Assembly: GCA_037013685.1 (NCBI GenBank)
Contig: CM072886.1
Coordinates: 5,394,001 to 5,458,000, forward strand
Direction of reading: 5' to 3'
DNA from: Acridotheres tristis
Lineage: Eukaryota > Chordata > Aves > Passeriformes > Sturnidae
Length of the DNA stretch: 64,000 bases
This document shows positions 35,001-50,000 of the stretch, one piece after another (positions within the stretch are counted from its first letter, which is position 1; each line of letters opens with the position of its first letter). The translations under genes were made by a program, and so were the position numbers. A model generated the notes under the pieces. It saw nothing but the letters and a program-made list of their open reading frames with translations, searched no databases and was not told the DNA's origin.

Positions 35001-38000
35001 GACGCCTTTGTTTACTTAATACACCACCTGGCATTTAAACTTTCACTGAGTACTTTGTGTTCAGAGCCCTTAGTGAAATAACTTTTGTTTTCTATTTCAG
35101 CAAAGAGGCTGGCTGCTCAGGAGGACATTTAACAGCGCTTTCCACATGAACCTCTGTTGTCCTATCCAGGCTTTCTTTTGTTTTGAGCCAAGCTGAGCTA
35201 AATGCTCCCCTGCCATTACAGAAAGCTTCAAGTTGCCCGTCTTTGGAGACGCTTTGGTGGCCAGCACTGTCTGTCCCTCCATCACCCTGCCCTCTGCCAG
35301 AGCTGCTAGAACTGCTTTGTGCCTCTCTCCCTGGCTTTGCACACCATCATCACTGCTCATTTCTGCTCCGGGGAGCACCCGCTGTGCACAAAGTTCTTCA
35401 TGGACAGACAGAAAAAAGAGGCCACAGCCCTGAAGGGTTTGCATTTTAACAGGCAAAGGAAAAGAGGAAGAAAATTAGTGGGGGGGAAAGGTGGGAGAAG
35501 GAATGCTGCATGCACAGTATATAAAGACAAGTTTGGAAGCAATTACTTAGTTACTCTGATGCTTAATTTCATGTTGAGGGATTTCATATTTAATCACTGC
35601 ACTAAATGTCAGCTTTTCGAAAGCAGCTCCTTGAGGGGTTGCAGAGCAGGGTAGGTTGTTGCTTCACCTATGATATATGATATGTTCATCCAGTGTCTAT
35701 TTTAAAAAAACGAGGCAATTGAGGCAAAGATTTGCTTGCAATAAAATGGTGCTTTAACCACGTACCTTATTTCTGTAACACACTAAAGCAGAGGAACACC
35801 CCGTGGAATCGGAAAAAAGCTCCAAACATTTTACAAATATGTCATTAGAGGTGCAAGCTGATGAGAAGAACAGTCTAAACAAGAGTCTGAAGAACCCCAC
35901 TGAAATCCCTGTGGGTGATTTCATCTGCATAGTACATCCACTCGCTGAGTAACCGAGACACAGAATATTAATGCACATAAAGACCAGTGGGGCACCTATT
36001 TGCAGGGTAGGCCTGACAGCTCCAGGGCTGGTGCCAGGGGAACGTGTACTGTACTATACATTCAGCTAAAGGCTGTGCTCACACGGTGATGATTCCCAAG
36101 GCTGGGAATAGCAAGATATAAGGCTATCAGAGCACAGGCTTCAGGACTCAGGCCCTGGGAGCTGTTCTCTATTTAATTTATTGGTTTCTGTTAGCCTCGG
36201 GTTCCTACTCTTGCAATGAATAGGATAGCTCCAGAGGTGCCAGTAATAGCACCAGAGGTACAGCTGGAATGCCAGCCTCACAGCACAGTTTAATTTTGTT
36301 TATTTTCTGCAATGTTTACAAGGGCACTGATGTGCGAGTAATTAAATATTTGCAAAGTACTCCAAATCCTCAGGAAAGCTGTAGCTAAAGAAATAAGCCA
36401 TAATTTGACAGTTCTTTGCTTCTGATACTAATTTTTTAAAACCTTCTCTTCTTCTTTTATTAAAAGGAAAGAAAAAATCTCTCATTCTAGCTCTTTTCAA
36501 AATTCAGCAAGAGTCCAAGCACTGCTTCAGCCTGTGGCATTTGCCTCTTCCCACTGTGTCTGAGTCAGACCTGTGCCTCATCATAATTCCTCTCTTGCTA
36601 ACCTGGGAATTAATCTTTTTGTGCACATATGGCACAGCACAGACAACACAGGGCTCTCTAGCACACCTACCAAAGCCTTCTGAAGAAATAACTAATGACT
36701 TCATGACTCTTGTTTGATTGAAAATAAATTGCTATGGGACTGCCCCTGCTCCTTATGCCACTTGGTAGAAATTATACTACCTTAGTTGGTACTGGATGGT
36801 GCTTTTAGCAGAACATTAGTGCAGTAAATGGCTGCTTTCTCTAGACACCAGGGCACAGAACTTCCCCTCCCTTTCCCTTGAAGGATCCATGCAGCACCAG
36901 CTTTCTTCTGCCTTTCACAATTAGATCTCAAGGTGATGTGGATGACAAAGAACCTCAGGCCTCCGTCCTTCTGGTTAGCTCTGAATCGGACTGGTTTTCC
37001 AGTGCAGTACAAACAATCCTCTTGGCACAGGTAGGCAGCAGTGGGAAAGGGGCCAGGAGCGAAGCAGAATCACTTTGTGCAGTGGCATTGCTGTTTTTCA
37101 CCCCTGGAAATGTACAGGAAACTACAGCCCAAGTTCTTCTGTGGGACAGAGTTGTCCATCTAGGATTTGGTTGAGAGCACAAGGGAGGAAAAAGGAGAGA
37201 AGACAGCTGCACAGCCATGCACCAAACCCACAACTGTATCAACACCCTGAACTGGGATGTATTTATCAACCACTGGCAAGTCCACACTGCCCATACATGT
37301 GGAATCAGTTACCGTCTTGTTTTCTTCTCCCAGAACAGAAACTAGGTAAGATTAAAATCAAATTAAGCCCTGTCCTCTTGCTGCAACTCTTAACTCTCTT
37401 ACCAGTAAAGTACTGTTGTGATACTCAGCAACGAAATGAGGCTGAGGAGCAGCAGTAACACATCTGTACATTTAAACTTCAGGATGGAGCCAGGAAGTAC
37501 CCCAAGAAGCTATCCAAGGGTTACCAGAAGATATGTCTACAGGGTTTTAGATGTTGGTGTTGCCACAGCTGTGAAGTCAAACAGGCTTAGCAAGCGTGCT
37601 ACCTGCCCAAGAGAGCCATGAACACTTGGGCCCATCCAACTTAAGGAGTTCAGCCAGAAATGAATCCCTACTTTGTTAACATAAGCCTAAAGGGAATTTC
37701 AAACTCACACCTGGATAAATATCAGTTACATGGAATGAACAAAAACTCGGCTTGGGATGTTCAACAATCTTATCAAGTTAAACTCCATCATCTTCCTCTT
37801 CTTACCTGCCCATGAATAAAATTCAAATTCATGAGAGGTGACAACATTTCAGTGATGTCCATTGCAATGAATCAACCAACACCTGGTGTGATTTCATACC
37901 TCTGTTGCCAAGTGCTTCTATTGTCTGCAACATTTGTGATATTTTTGCGCCAACTACATGGCAGAGGGTTGGCCTGTGCCTTCCCAGCCACATAAGCTTT

Positions 38001-41000
38001 CTTCACCCCTGATCTCCCTAGTTCTTCTTCAGACCAACCATCTCCTCTCCCCTCCACATTTCCTGCTAAAATGTCATATCTGACTCTCCATTTCAGGACC
38101 AGTACAGACCAACACTACAAGGATAAGTTAGAGGAATTCCTCACACATGTACTTTTTTCTTGCAATTCAGTCTTCAACATGTGGGCTGATTTAGACCTAT
38201 CTCCTCCACTTGCCAAGTCAATAGAGTGCCTGCAAGACCAGCCCCCAAAAGCATGCACAGGTTGGGTTTCTTTGCTTGGCTGCCCAACAGGTTACAGCTG
38301 ATCCCTCCTCTCAACACCCAGCCCTGTGATGCTGCAAACCTCTGGCAGGAAAGAGCATGAGAGCCCTTTGGCAGAGCACATTTTTCCAAGGGCTAGCCAG
38401 GCACATTGCATCTCCAGGAAATCCTTCCCCTCCCCTGTCATCCAACCCCAGCTTCACCCCACAGCCCATCCCAGGTCACTATTACAGTGTGCCTCCAGCA
38501 CATGATAAAGTCACATTCCTGGCTTGTTCTACCCCCCAGAGCTGTCATCCTGCTATAAAGCAAATGAAAACATAGGAGCCAAAAGGACTCGGCATGTTGA
38601 GAATGAATACCTCAGCAGCAGGCTTGTTGGAGCAGAGGACACCTCCATGCCAGAGATTCCCTTGGCTCCATGGGAAATGTGATGTATTTAAACACACCTA
38701 CCCCTGTCCTTTCATTCTGCTCCTCTCCATCACCCCAGTTCTCATCTTCTGCAGGTGTCTCCCCAAGTCTCCAGAGACTTTGATCTCATTCCTGCACACC
38801 AGAATCAGCTGTGGACAGGCAGTTCACACTGACACACCAACCCAGCCTCGTTTCCTACTCAAGAATTAATTCAATTAACTCAATTTACTCAATTTTAATA
38901 CTCCAAAGTGGGGTAGGGATTTTACAGCATCACTTCAGTCCTTGGACTCAGGAAGGCTGAGCCATGCCCACTCACACACAGCTAGGTGCAAACCTGGAGG
39001 ACTGGCACACTGGAAGCTGCAGAAGCCAGGCAAAGCCAGCAGCCATAAAAATCACAAAAGATGAACAGACTGTTTGATGTTTCCTTTGCATCAGGATAAA
39101 ACTTGGAAATAAAAATTTCCAAGCAGGTACATTTGCAGAGGCTCTTCCTTGAAATCTGCTCCCTCTCTGACTAGGGACAACACAGTATCCAAAATCGTGG
39201 GCAGGAAAGATGCAGAGAGTCTCTACAATAGGAATGTTAATATACTAAAAGGAGAGCAATTGCAGGAGCAGTTCTGACCTCCTAATGTGCCAGAGAAAAG
39301 AAGCATGGACTGACAGCTCTCAAGTACCTGCTGCCAGTGTTTCCCACCTGAGATGGATCAGTAAGAAAGCCAAAGGATTACTCACAAAGCTCTGCATTAG
39401 AGGGCAGCCTGTGGGCACAGGTCTGACTACCTGCCCTGTTGTCTTCTGTAACTCTGCAGTGGGCAAGGAAAGGGAATGCACAGAAGACTTGTAAGCTCTT
39501 CTAGTTAAGGCTTTAATCCTGTGAGAATCTGTGCACACAGGAGAGGGGCTTCAGAGCAGGCTGTGAGGGGCAGGACCAGATCTCCTGGGGATGGGATGGC
39601 TCCACCAGCCAGGACCAGATGGAGCAATTGGTGACACTGCTGAGACAGCCCTGGCAGAGCCTCTCAAATGCTGCTCTTCAGCTTGGAGCAGATTATTACA
39701 AACTCCACACCACCGCCCTGCCCACTGAGACAGCTGGAAACAGGCAGGGTTCAGGGCTTCAAACCTGGAAGAAAGTCCATTCAACCTGAGCCCTTCTGAA
39801 GAGCAGAAGGTCTCTTAACTGGACACGTGTGATCCCAGCAATGCCAGTGGATGCTTCCCTGCCAACCTGCCCCAGCCCTGTGCAGCCCGAGCAGGGGGCT
39901 GCTTATGCAAGAACTGACTCAGATGTCAGGGAGCAAAGCCAACACTGCAAAGGCCACGGGGAGCAACTGTCAAATGATAAAAGAGTTCAGTCACTGTTGA
40001 CCAAAGCTGGATTTAACCTAGCAGGGAAAGGCTTTTTAGCTTTTCATCTCATCACCAACCCGTGGCACCCGCCACTTCCCTCCCAAGCTGCACTGTTTTG
40101 ACCTCATTCCTGAAAATAAATTATGAGTTGTTTCCTCTTTGTAACAAGTAACTATTGCAGTGGAAAGCTGGTTGCTTTCAGTTGTTAAAGCATGGAAGTA
40201 CAGCAACCTGTTCCTCGAAGCACTGGCAGCTCTGGGACAAGTGCATTGCTATCTCAGTGTCTGAATACCCCTGAGACACCAAGGGCTCCTGCTCAGGAAG
40301 CCATTTAAACTGAATCTGCCTCCACAAACTCTGTGACAAGTTCTTAGGCACTTCTGTAAGTAGCCAACCTTATATATATATACCCCAGTTTACAGAACAC
40401 TGGTGAAAATGTATTTGATACTGTGAGTTTGCTGCTGCTGAACATAAATCAATCAGGTGGTAAAAGACCAGCTGGCTTTAAAGAGCCACTCACATGAGGG
40501 TTGGTGGCTGACAGCACAGGAACCGAGCCAGGTCTTGCAAAAACTACTTAGAAAAGGGGACTGATTTCTAGTCCTTCCAGTCCAGACTCAGAGGAAATGA
40601 GATTAGGAGACTGCACTTGCCAAAAAACCACATCCTTTGTTTTCCCAAGCCTGTTCTGTCTAAGGTATGTTCTCAGTACTTCCAGAAAAATAGATGAAAT
40701 TGCAGAGAAAGCATGAGATTCTTAACTCCTATCAACCATGAGCTTCCAGATTGATTGCAAAGAACATCAGGCATTTTTGCAATGTTCTCCTTGCAAGAGA
40801 GGACAGAACAATACAGAATAATGGGCATGGCTCTCTGTAAGTTTCACTAAGAATTATCCATATGGGTTCTTGGAACAACAAGGGCTTCAGCAGTTCATTT
40901 GCACCACTTGCTCCATTACAATGTAAAGCTGTGGCCAAAAGAAGCCTTTTTTTCCTCTTAAAAAAAAATATCCCAACTATTGCATTGATTAAACAGATGT

Positions 41001-44000
41001 GGTTTCACCACCGAAAGTGGTGAAGTTTCACCACTGTAAAAGCAATTCAGTCACTGTTTTGGGGAAGGCAGCTGGTACTGATACCTTTTCTTGATACAGG
41101 ATTGAATATGAAGCATCCCCGAAGTTCTGTAGAACTTGAACAGAATCCAGCTTGGAACAACTCAGCTGTATCAGAGGTTGGTACAAGCTGAACACCAGCC
41201 CAGGCCAGCTGAGATCTCTGGACTATCACGTGGCTGGCCACTGGCCTTGCAGAACTTATGTCCGAGGTATTCACACTATGTGGAGCCAAGTGTGGGATTT
41301 GTGATAGCATTTGCCTCAGCCCTCTCCACCTCAGTGATGCCAAAAGAGTGCTCAGCCCTGTTCCAAGCACAGATTGTGCCAAGTTCTGCCACCCCACAAA
41401 GTCCTGGAGTTTGTATGGAAGTGACTTCCCAGCACAAACCTGAAAGTTTACAACCAGCAAGCATTTTTTGGAGAAGGCACTGACTTCCACTCAAGTGCAG
41501 CATTCAGTAGCTGCAGGAGCAGCTGTGGGTTTAAACCAAGGCAAGATAGGACCTGAGTGTGCTGGTACTGCTGGTACCAAGCAGGCAGAGCAGGAAGCTT
41601 GAGAAGCTGAGGGAGCTGGGGGACCAGTTTCCCCAAAATTGTAATTATTTGTCTTACTCTGGGCTCTGAGTGTGTTGCTTCATTTCAGTAAACAAAGGCA
41701 TGGTGAAAATAAAGGGCTCTGACGGTGAATCAAAACTATTTAGTGTGAAGGAAAATAATCAGAGCAGGGCAGGGGGCACAGCTGGCCACGGGAGGAGATG
41801 AGAGCTGCAGAAACAAACGGGTATCAGCCAGAGCTGCCTCACCTCTGAAATGGCCAAGGTAAACAAGGCCAATCTGTGAGAGCCCCTCAGCAATATGCAA
41901 AAGGAAAAAGGATCCCTGATGGACATAATTACATAACTCTGTCATTGCTGAGACACAATGGCACCTATCAGTGACCTTGCTCCCCAAGCCCTGTGTCCCA
42001 CCAGCAGTAACAGCGCTCCCAGCCACTGCACACCTTCACACTACAGCAGAGTGCAAGAAATAGGTAGAAACAAATCCACATAGGAACAACAGAACACATT
42101 GCTAACTATATTGTGTTTCATTCCTTTGGTTGTTACCTGAAATCAATCAAAATCCAAAAGAAAATATCCCAAACCCTGCACTTAAAAACTTCTCAATTTT
42201 TCTCCTGTTGGTGTCCAGAGCTGGAGTTTTAATGACATTTTGCTCTGGCTCTGTTTTCAACACCCCTGATGATAAGTACGTGCCAGCAGCTGCTGAAGCA
42301 ACAGTTGCTGCAGATCCAGTGTCAGAGTGTGACAGACATGTGGATGGCTGCTGCAGATGGGAGGACACGCAGCCGGGGACCCTGTGATTCCCAGCCACGT
42401 GCCACAATGTGATCAAGGAAAGTTGGCTCACTCCTTTCCCTCGACTGCCTTCCTCTCTTCCTCCCCTTCCCTAGGGAGCTGGGCTTCCTCTCTCACACTT
42501 GGAGCCCTTTGGTTTGGCTGACACAGGGGATTTATCTCAATTAAATTAAGTAAGAAAGGAGAAATATGTGCTGAACAGGGAAACTGTCTGCCACCACGAA
42601 GGGAAGGGTGCAGGAAATTCCTCAATATTCAGTCATCCACGGCCACTTCATCGCTCCTTTACTCAGCTCTAGGGTCTCCCAGCACCTTTCTGGTAGGTCT
42701 AAAACTATCTAAAACTTTATCCAAGGGTTAAAGCACGTGGTGAACGGGATTCATATTCAGGACTAAGGCTGAAATAATCATGCAATTGCACGGGCAGAAG
42801 ATGTGTGTCTTTGATAACATCACCAGCAGAGATGGAGACCTTGCTGGGAGCCAGGTGCTGTCCTTGTGGGATTCCATTCCCTCGTGGAGGTTACGGGGAC
42901 AATTCCTGAAAATGCAGATGTTGCTATGTCCTTCTATATTCCTGTGGGGATTACCAGACTCTGTTAACAAATCTCTTCCTTCCCTCCTGCATCCTGGAGC
43001 TCTTGGTGCTCCTGCTCCCAAGGTTTGCTGAGGAAGAGGAACCAGGAGCACAATGTGCTCGTATCATCCCTGTCCCTGGTGGCAGCACCCACTGGTGAGC
43101 TGGCCTTGCCAAAGGAGGGGAAGGTCAGATGGCTGGAAGCAGAGAGCCAGATTTCTGCAAATCCCAGGAGAACTGGCATGAAATACAAACGTGTCCACTC
43201 AGCTCTGCAACGCTGTCAGAGATCAGCTATGCCATCACAAATACTGAGCACTTTGCAGAGAAAAAAATAACCAAATAGTCCTCACAATAAGCTCTTCTAC
43301 AGCAGATTATTAATCACTGTACAGATCCCTTTCAGGCTGCAGTTCTCTCTGGAGAATTGTATTTACGAATACAAATGCCTTAAACATATGGCAATGCATG
43401 TTTTGTCTCCTAAAAGTGATTATACATTTGCTTAGAACAACAGGCATTTTTAAAGACCAAAGCCAACATTTGGTGGTGAAGACTTTGCTAGAACATGAAT
43501 TCATGATTCAGCAGGGAGAACTTCCTAGGAAAGTTTTTTGGCTGCAGAACTACTTAAAGTGTCAGTTTAATGCTCTAAAGTTGTTTATACCTCTAGCACA
43601 ACACATATCAATTGATCAAACCTCAACTTCAAAGGGGTCTCAGGTGCTTGGAAGCAGCAGTATGGTTAATTAATCATGTGAAACAAAATCCAACAAAGGC
43701 AAGACATCAGCAGTAGAATACACTGGGCTCTGCAGAAATTAGCTTGCATTAGACTTAAACAGAGCAGCATCTCTTACTCCCCTGAGAACAGAGATGCAAT
43801 TTATCCCTTGAGCTACATGCTTCTTTGGAGCCAGACCCATTGTACCATTTACATCAAATATGTAGAGCATTATCCACAAAGAGATGTAGACCAAAATAAC
43901 AACCTACACATCTCGGTTTACAAACCCAGTATTTCTATGCTCCCCAGGGTTAAACGCTGTCTTTGAATGGGGAACAGAAGCACAAACCAGTGCATTCCCT

Positions 44001-47000
44001 TCCTTCCCGAGAGGCCCCAGCACACCCCTGTTCCTCGGCAGACATGCATTAATTCATGACTTTTCCTGGGCAGCCGGGGCTGGCGGTGTTCCCACTGTGC
44101 TGAGCTGGAATGCGGAGCTGCCCGCTCCTGGTTCCTGGCAGGCTGCTGGGGTCAGCCCCTGCCACTGACTCAGCTGCCCCTGCTTGCTCCTGGCTTGCTA
44201 ATCTGATCCCTCCAACTCCATGGAGATGACTCCCACTCAAATATTTGGCTTCGTGAGGGGCCAGCTTGCAGATAAAGTGCAAAATGGAACGTGCCACAGA
44301 AATTCATGGGAAGAGCACATGCTTATCATGATGGTAACACATGGGATGACTCCAGTCTGAAATGTGGCTAATCATGAATTTGTTTGTTTGGTTTTTCCTA
44401 AAGACAAGCTGTCTTGCTTTAGGGAGCTTGCAGATCTCATCTGCTTTCCATCTTCTATACATTTCATCCCACTTGGATAATGAAACTGATTCTCATTTGA
44501 CCTTGCTTCAAGTGGCACCTGGGCTTCCCAGTTGTCCCCATCCGTGCGAGGCTGCAATGCACAGGTCTGTGCTGCAGACAGAAACAAGTGAATTTAATCG
44601 AAACTCCATAAAATCTTCTTTCTTACATGAGCATCTGCAATGCATACCAATTTCAATAATAAAATACATCTGCAATTTTCATTTCCCCCTGCTCCAGTCC
44701 TACTCCCAGAGGATCTTCATGCCTTATCTCTAATGTGGACCTTACCCTTTCTGACTGAGGATGCCAGGTCCACCCTCACTCCTGTGAACAGGATGAGAAA
44801 CCTCCCCAGCCATTGTGCTGAAGTTGAGGGTGGGTTTTTCTGTGATTTCCAAACTGAGTTGCTGACCTTGTGAAACAGTTCTTCAAAAAAATTCCCTCTG
44901 GGATTCACAGGGGGTCATTTATACATTAATAAGTCAATGTAACTAGTCTAGATTTATTCTTAGGCTGTTTATCTACTCCATGCATAAGGGAAGACTGTCA
45001 CTCAGAGCTGTGGCTTCTGCTGGCCATGACACCAGAGCATGGCCAAGCTGAATGGGCTCCCAAACTCCTTGTTTTGCTCAGGGTGTTTCAGATCCCCTGG
45101 CACAAATTCTGGATCTCACACTCTGAGTTAGGTACAGCAACACCAACAAACCACTCCCCTCATGAATGTAAATATAACCCAGCATTTCAATAGCTGTGTT
45201 GTTATAAGTGGACTTGATATGGCCACAGCAGAGCTACCAAAACACTGGATTAGACACAGATGTCTCACAAGCCAATCCAATTTTAACTCATTCATTGATT
45301 GGCATCACAAGCAGCTCAGCCACCTTTGCTTGAGCATTGCACAACCCAGACCAAGAGCCAAAATGTTCAAAGAACTGTGCCTAAAGCTGTGCATGTGGAG
45401 CCTGTGTAATGCAGCCCTGATAATGAAACCAACTTCTGGTTTTCCATGGACATGTCCCAGGATTAAACAAACAGAAATTCATTGGGCCTATGGAGCCATC
45501 TTAATGCATATGGTCCTATTGTGATGAACACATTTCTGTGCACACACTGTATTCATCACTAAGATTGGTTTCAAATGCCTCAAAAAATCACCAACTCAAC
45601 TCTTAAACTGTCATGGTATTTAAACCTATAAATGTCAGGATTCCTGTGTTTTCTTCTTTTGAAACATTAAGTCTTTCCAATATTTCTCTCCATTCTGAGG
45701 GGCTATGAATTCCAAGGAGACAAAAAAAATAAAAAAAGCTTTTACTTTTGTTTCCTTTTTTTTTAAAGAAAGAAAATTAAAGCTTTTATAAAGTAATGTG
45801 ATTCCAGAAGCCAGGGACATTAGAGACTACAGATTCAATAAGCTGCAATAAATTTAGACTGGTACTTCTGCTTCATAAATTACTTTTGATTTCTTTTCTC
45901 ATTTGTATACACATAGGAAAAATAAATACTTCAACTTTCTCCTGATTTGTACCTATTTATGAAACAAGAATCAGACTTCCATTGTACATAATAGGATCAT
46001 AAACCCAACAATTATTTATGAGTTACGAAAAATTGTAAATGTTCAACTGAAATAATGGTATAGGATATAAAAACAAGGAAATTAAAGAGGGTTCCAGCTC
46101 CACAATGTTACTTTCCTCTGATTATGCTTCCCCTTCTGTGATCCTGGGGACATTTCCTACCTACCATGCAGCAATGATTTATGGCTTGATATATCATGCT
46201 ATGAATATCTAAGAAACCTCTTGAATTTTATATTAAAAATATTGGCAAAATGTAAAATAGAATACTACACCATCTTAGCAACACTGAAATATGTGCTCCA
46301 CACCTACAAAACTGATGGAACAAGCCACAGTGAACTGATTTGTTCAATTATTGTTGTTATTTAGTGAAGCTGTATTTTGGAAGAGAGGAAATGGTTTGTA
46401 ATTGATTCCATCTCTCATTTCATTCCCAAGCAAAAGCCTTGATCTAAATCCCAACAAAAATCAATAGAGAAACTTCCAGTGAACATTATCTGGACTTCAA
46501 GTGAGCTAACAACTCACTCTATGTATCTGCTCATGCACTTCCTGCCTCAGAGTAACTTCTAGAGCAACTTGTCCATATCTGACTTGGACAGTCTCTGCCA
46601 CTTTTACTCCCCAATATTTTAAAATTCAAAAGAACTTAAACTACTGTATTCTGGATTGGGGGTTTTTTGCCTCTACTTAAGTATAGTTGGTCTTTGCCAT
46701 GCATGCATTAGTTTCTACAGAAATGTGTGTTGTAACTTCAGTCATGGCCAGGGACTGTATTTTGACTTGGCTGTGACATTTGATTTTCTACCAGATTTAC
46801 AGGTTGCAAATTTCCAGCTGCCTGTACATGTAACTGTACACAAGTACATAACATTACATACATTACATAAGTAAATTAAAAGAAAAATTTTAAAAAATCA
46901 TAACTCAGGTTTTTAGAACAACCATTCCAAGTCAGAATCCAGGCTGGACATCTTTCAGATTTCCTATGTGTAAAACTATACTAGAGAAGTCTGGGGACTT

Positions 47001-50000
47001 TAGTATAAAGTCATATCTAAGAAAACAGAAGAAAAACAAGCCATTCTTTCTGATGTCCCATAAGGTGTGGTAAACTAACTGAAATAGAAAGATGTATGAC
47101 AGTAAAAAAAATTGACTCCCTCACTATTGGAAATAGAAACATTTACAGACCAATAACACAGAGAATAAGAAGACACAAATACAATCCCACCAGCCAGCAT
47201 GAAGGGTATTGTGTGTGTCAGTGGAAGGACTATGGAACCCCCATCCATCAGAAGTTCCCAGGAGAATCCCAAAAACAGTGGAAATACTTTTAAATTAATG
47301 CAATATTTGTCTAATTGATTGCCACTACATAAAATGGTGCTTCTCTAAATCCTGAGCACCGAATGCACAACAAAACAGGGCAGTGAAAGTGCCTCACTCA
47401 TTTCACAGCCAAGCTCAGATGCCTTTCCATGACCCCTTTATATTTGATTTTATGTTCTTACACAACTCCCAAACTTGTCCCAATGCCATTTAATTAATTG
47501 AAATCACTCCTGCAGCCTGAGACTGAACGCTGAATGCTGTAATCCCTCTTGTTTAGATCAAGATTCTTTCAAATGTGGGCAAACATGCTGCCTGGTAGGT
47601 GTGCCTCTCTAAACATGTCAAAGAATAATCCGCCTGCATGTCCAATTGCCAAGCCACGTGGTTTGGCAGCCTTGTTGCAGTGGGATAAATATTATAGCAC
47701 TCAATACAGAGACACCCGGGCTTGGGGCATGCCTGGGTGACACACCCCGAGGCTAAAGCTCCCATTTTTACATTCCTTGCTCTGTGCTGAGAATTTAGCA
47801 CACACTTTCTTGCCGTGGCCAAACCTGCTGGACACAGAGGTGAAAGGTCTCCATAAAACCAGGCAAAGGCAGTTGGGGAAGGGCAGGACACAGAGAGGCT
47901 CTGCAGGAGACATCTCTGGCCTCTGCTGCAGCAAGGATGGGGCAGAGATGGGCCAAACCAGCCAAAGCATGGCTGAGGACAGAGGGATGAGTTCAAACCT
48001 TCCCTTCCCCAGCAAGGTCTTTGCATTCATATTCTCAGCAGAGAGAGCATCTTTGCCTTCCACCAAATTCATGGCTGTGCTGGATCCAAGCTGATGAAGG
48101 GCTAAGGATGCTCTCATAGAGGGGCAGAGGCAACCACAGCCACAAAAACATTTGCCACCACCCTGGATCATCTCTGCTGCTCCACAGCTCACAGAGGAGA
48201 TTCTCCCCTTTGCTCCCTCCAGATAGCCTGGGTGCAGCCTGGTTTACAAGTTATGGGGATCTGCATGGAGGCTGATAATGTATTCTTAGATCTAAGTGGC
48301 TGCCAAAAAAACCCTCGTGGAAATCAAGCAAAGCTGCCTGTGAGAACAGTTGAAGACAAGCAAGTGTTTGTCAGACAGCTACAGATAAGTGCCAGGCTCC
48401 AATACTCAAAACAGTACCAGGAATTTAGTCACAGAAAATCCTGAAACCCAGCCTGCCTGACTGTGAAACCCAGTGTTTTTAACAGGAGTTGAAAAACAGT
48501 CTAAAGTAACTGTGCTGGTTATGCAGAAGGAACAGTACAGTTTGATGCTTTTTAAACAGGAAGTAAAATTCAGCTCTTATTACATCTACTAAGAAGAAAA
48601 AAAATTTAAGAGAAATCTCAGGCAAATATGATCCTGGAGTAAGAAACAGCCAAACATTTATGCCCTTAAGCCCCTCTTCTGATTGCCACCTCTGATTCAT
48701 CCACCCCCATGCCTATGTTTCAATATTATCTTCTATAAAAACTTGAATTCCATAATGTTAGCAGGACAGATGCTCCCTGTCCTATCTGTATGGCAAGGTT
48801 TATGCAAAATAAAATAGAAATCCTTAAGGCTGGGAAAAACAGTTATTGCTATGAATAGTCCCTCCATGAGTTATTCACATAAGGAAGCTTTTACAGTGTT
48901 GAAAAGCTAAGCCCAGAAATACTGCTGTGATTTTTAATGCCATGAAAACCTACATTTACTTATGAAACAAGGGGGCATTAAAAACCATATGGACACAGAA
49001 TAATTTACTGAAAAGTACAATGGGCTGTGTCATTAGATGGTCTGTCACCAGTTACTTGTGCACAGCCACACTGCTTTAGAATCTTGTGCATTACCATTCC
49101 CTATAGACAACTAAAATTCTGTGCCTAATGTGGCATAATATTTGGGTTGAAACCATACGACAACAGGAAAGCCTAGTCACATATATTTTATATATAAAAT
49201 AAAATCACAGGAGAGTAGAAGTTTGTGATCCACAGCTCATGTATTTCAGGTTGAAGCATCACATGAGCTTGATTCACACTGAGTCTGCTTTTGGAAGAGT
49301 CATGCTCAGCATGTGCCCAAGAAGGCAGGACAGGAAACCTACCCAGAGGCCCCACCTGCAAAGCTCTTCTGTCATGAGATGAAAGGCTGACATGAAGGAA
49401 GCTCTGTGTCAGCTAATGAGCACTGACAGGACCAGTTGAGACTTTTATAGGTGGATTAGATTCCAAGAACTCACCCACGTACCTTCAACAGCCCATTAAA
49501 TCATTAGAATGAAACACAGGGAGTTAGAAAGCAAAAAGCCAAACAACTTTCACAGTTCCTGCTCCTTTCTTTCCAGTTCTGGGAGTTTGACACTTCCACC
49601 TCCTTTTCAGAAATCTCTCAGAAACTTGTTTTCTGGGGAAGAAAACCTGTTCCTGTTTTTTTTTTTTTTTTATTGCTGTTTGGAAGACTCTTGACTTTAT
49701 GTCCTGCTTCTCTCTCACTGACTGCACTGGTAAAATAAAGTCCATGAGCTCCAGCATAGCTGCCTCTCCCTCCAGAAATACCCACAGCAGAGGACACTGC
49801 AATTGCAGACTCATTCCCAGAACTGCAGGATGATTCAAAGCCTACTGGGGATGCAACAAAGGGACAGCAAATACCAGCTCCTTTTCCAAAAGCCTCACAA
49901 TGCATCAACCATCATTTCCTATTCACCTCAGATCAATGACTCTTCAAATCTCCATCCTATATTAATGTGCATCAGATGCTGATAGTTCCGCTAAATTAAA

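Noticed and set aside
41047..41490. Overlapping frames of 115-147 codons on both strands
   Set aside because: Both strands are open over the same region with unremarkable composition and no family similarity. Most likely chance.
47553..48192. Two overlapping minus-strand frames of about 160 codons, Cys/Ser/Leu-rich
   Set aside because: Locally higher GC reduces stops. No recognisable domain, signal or splice structure, and overlapping frames are both open, which argues against either being real.
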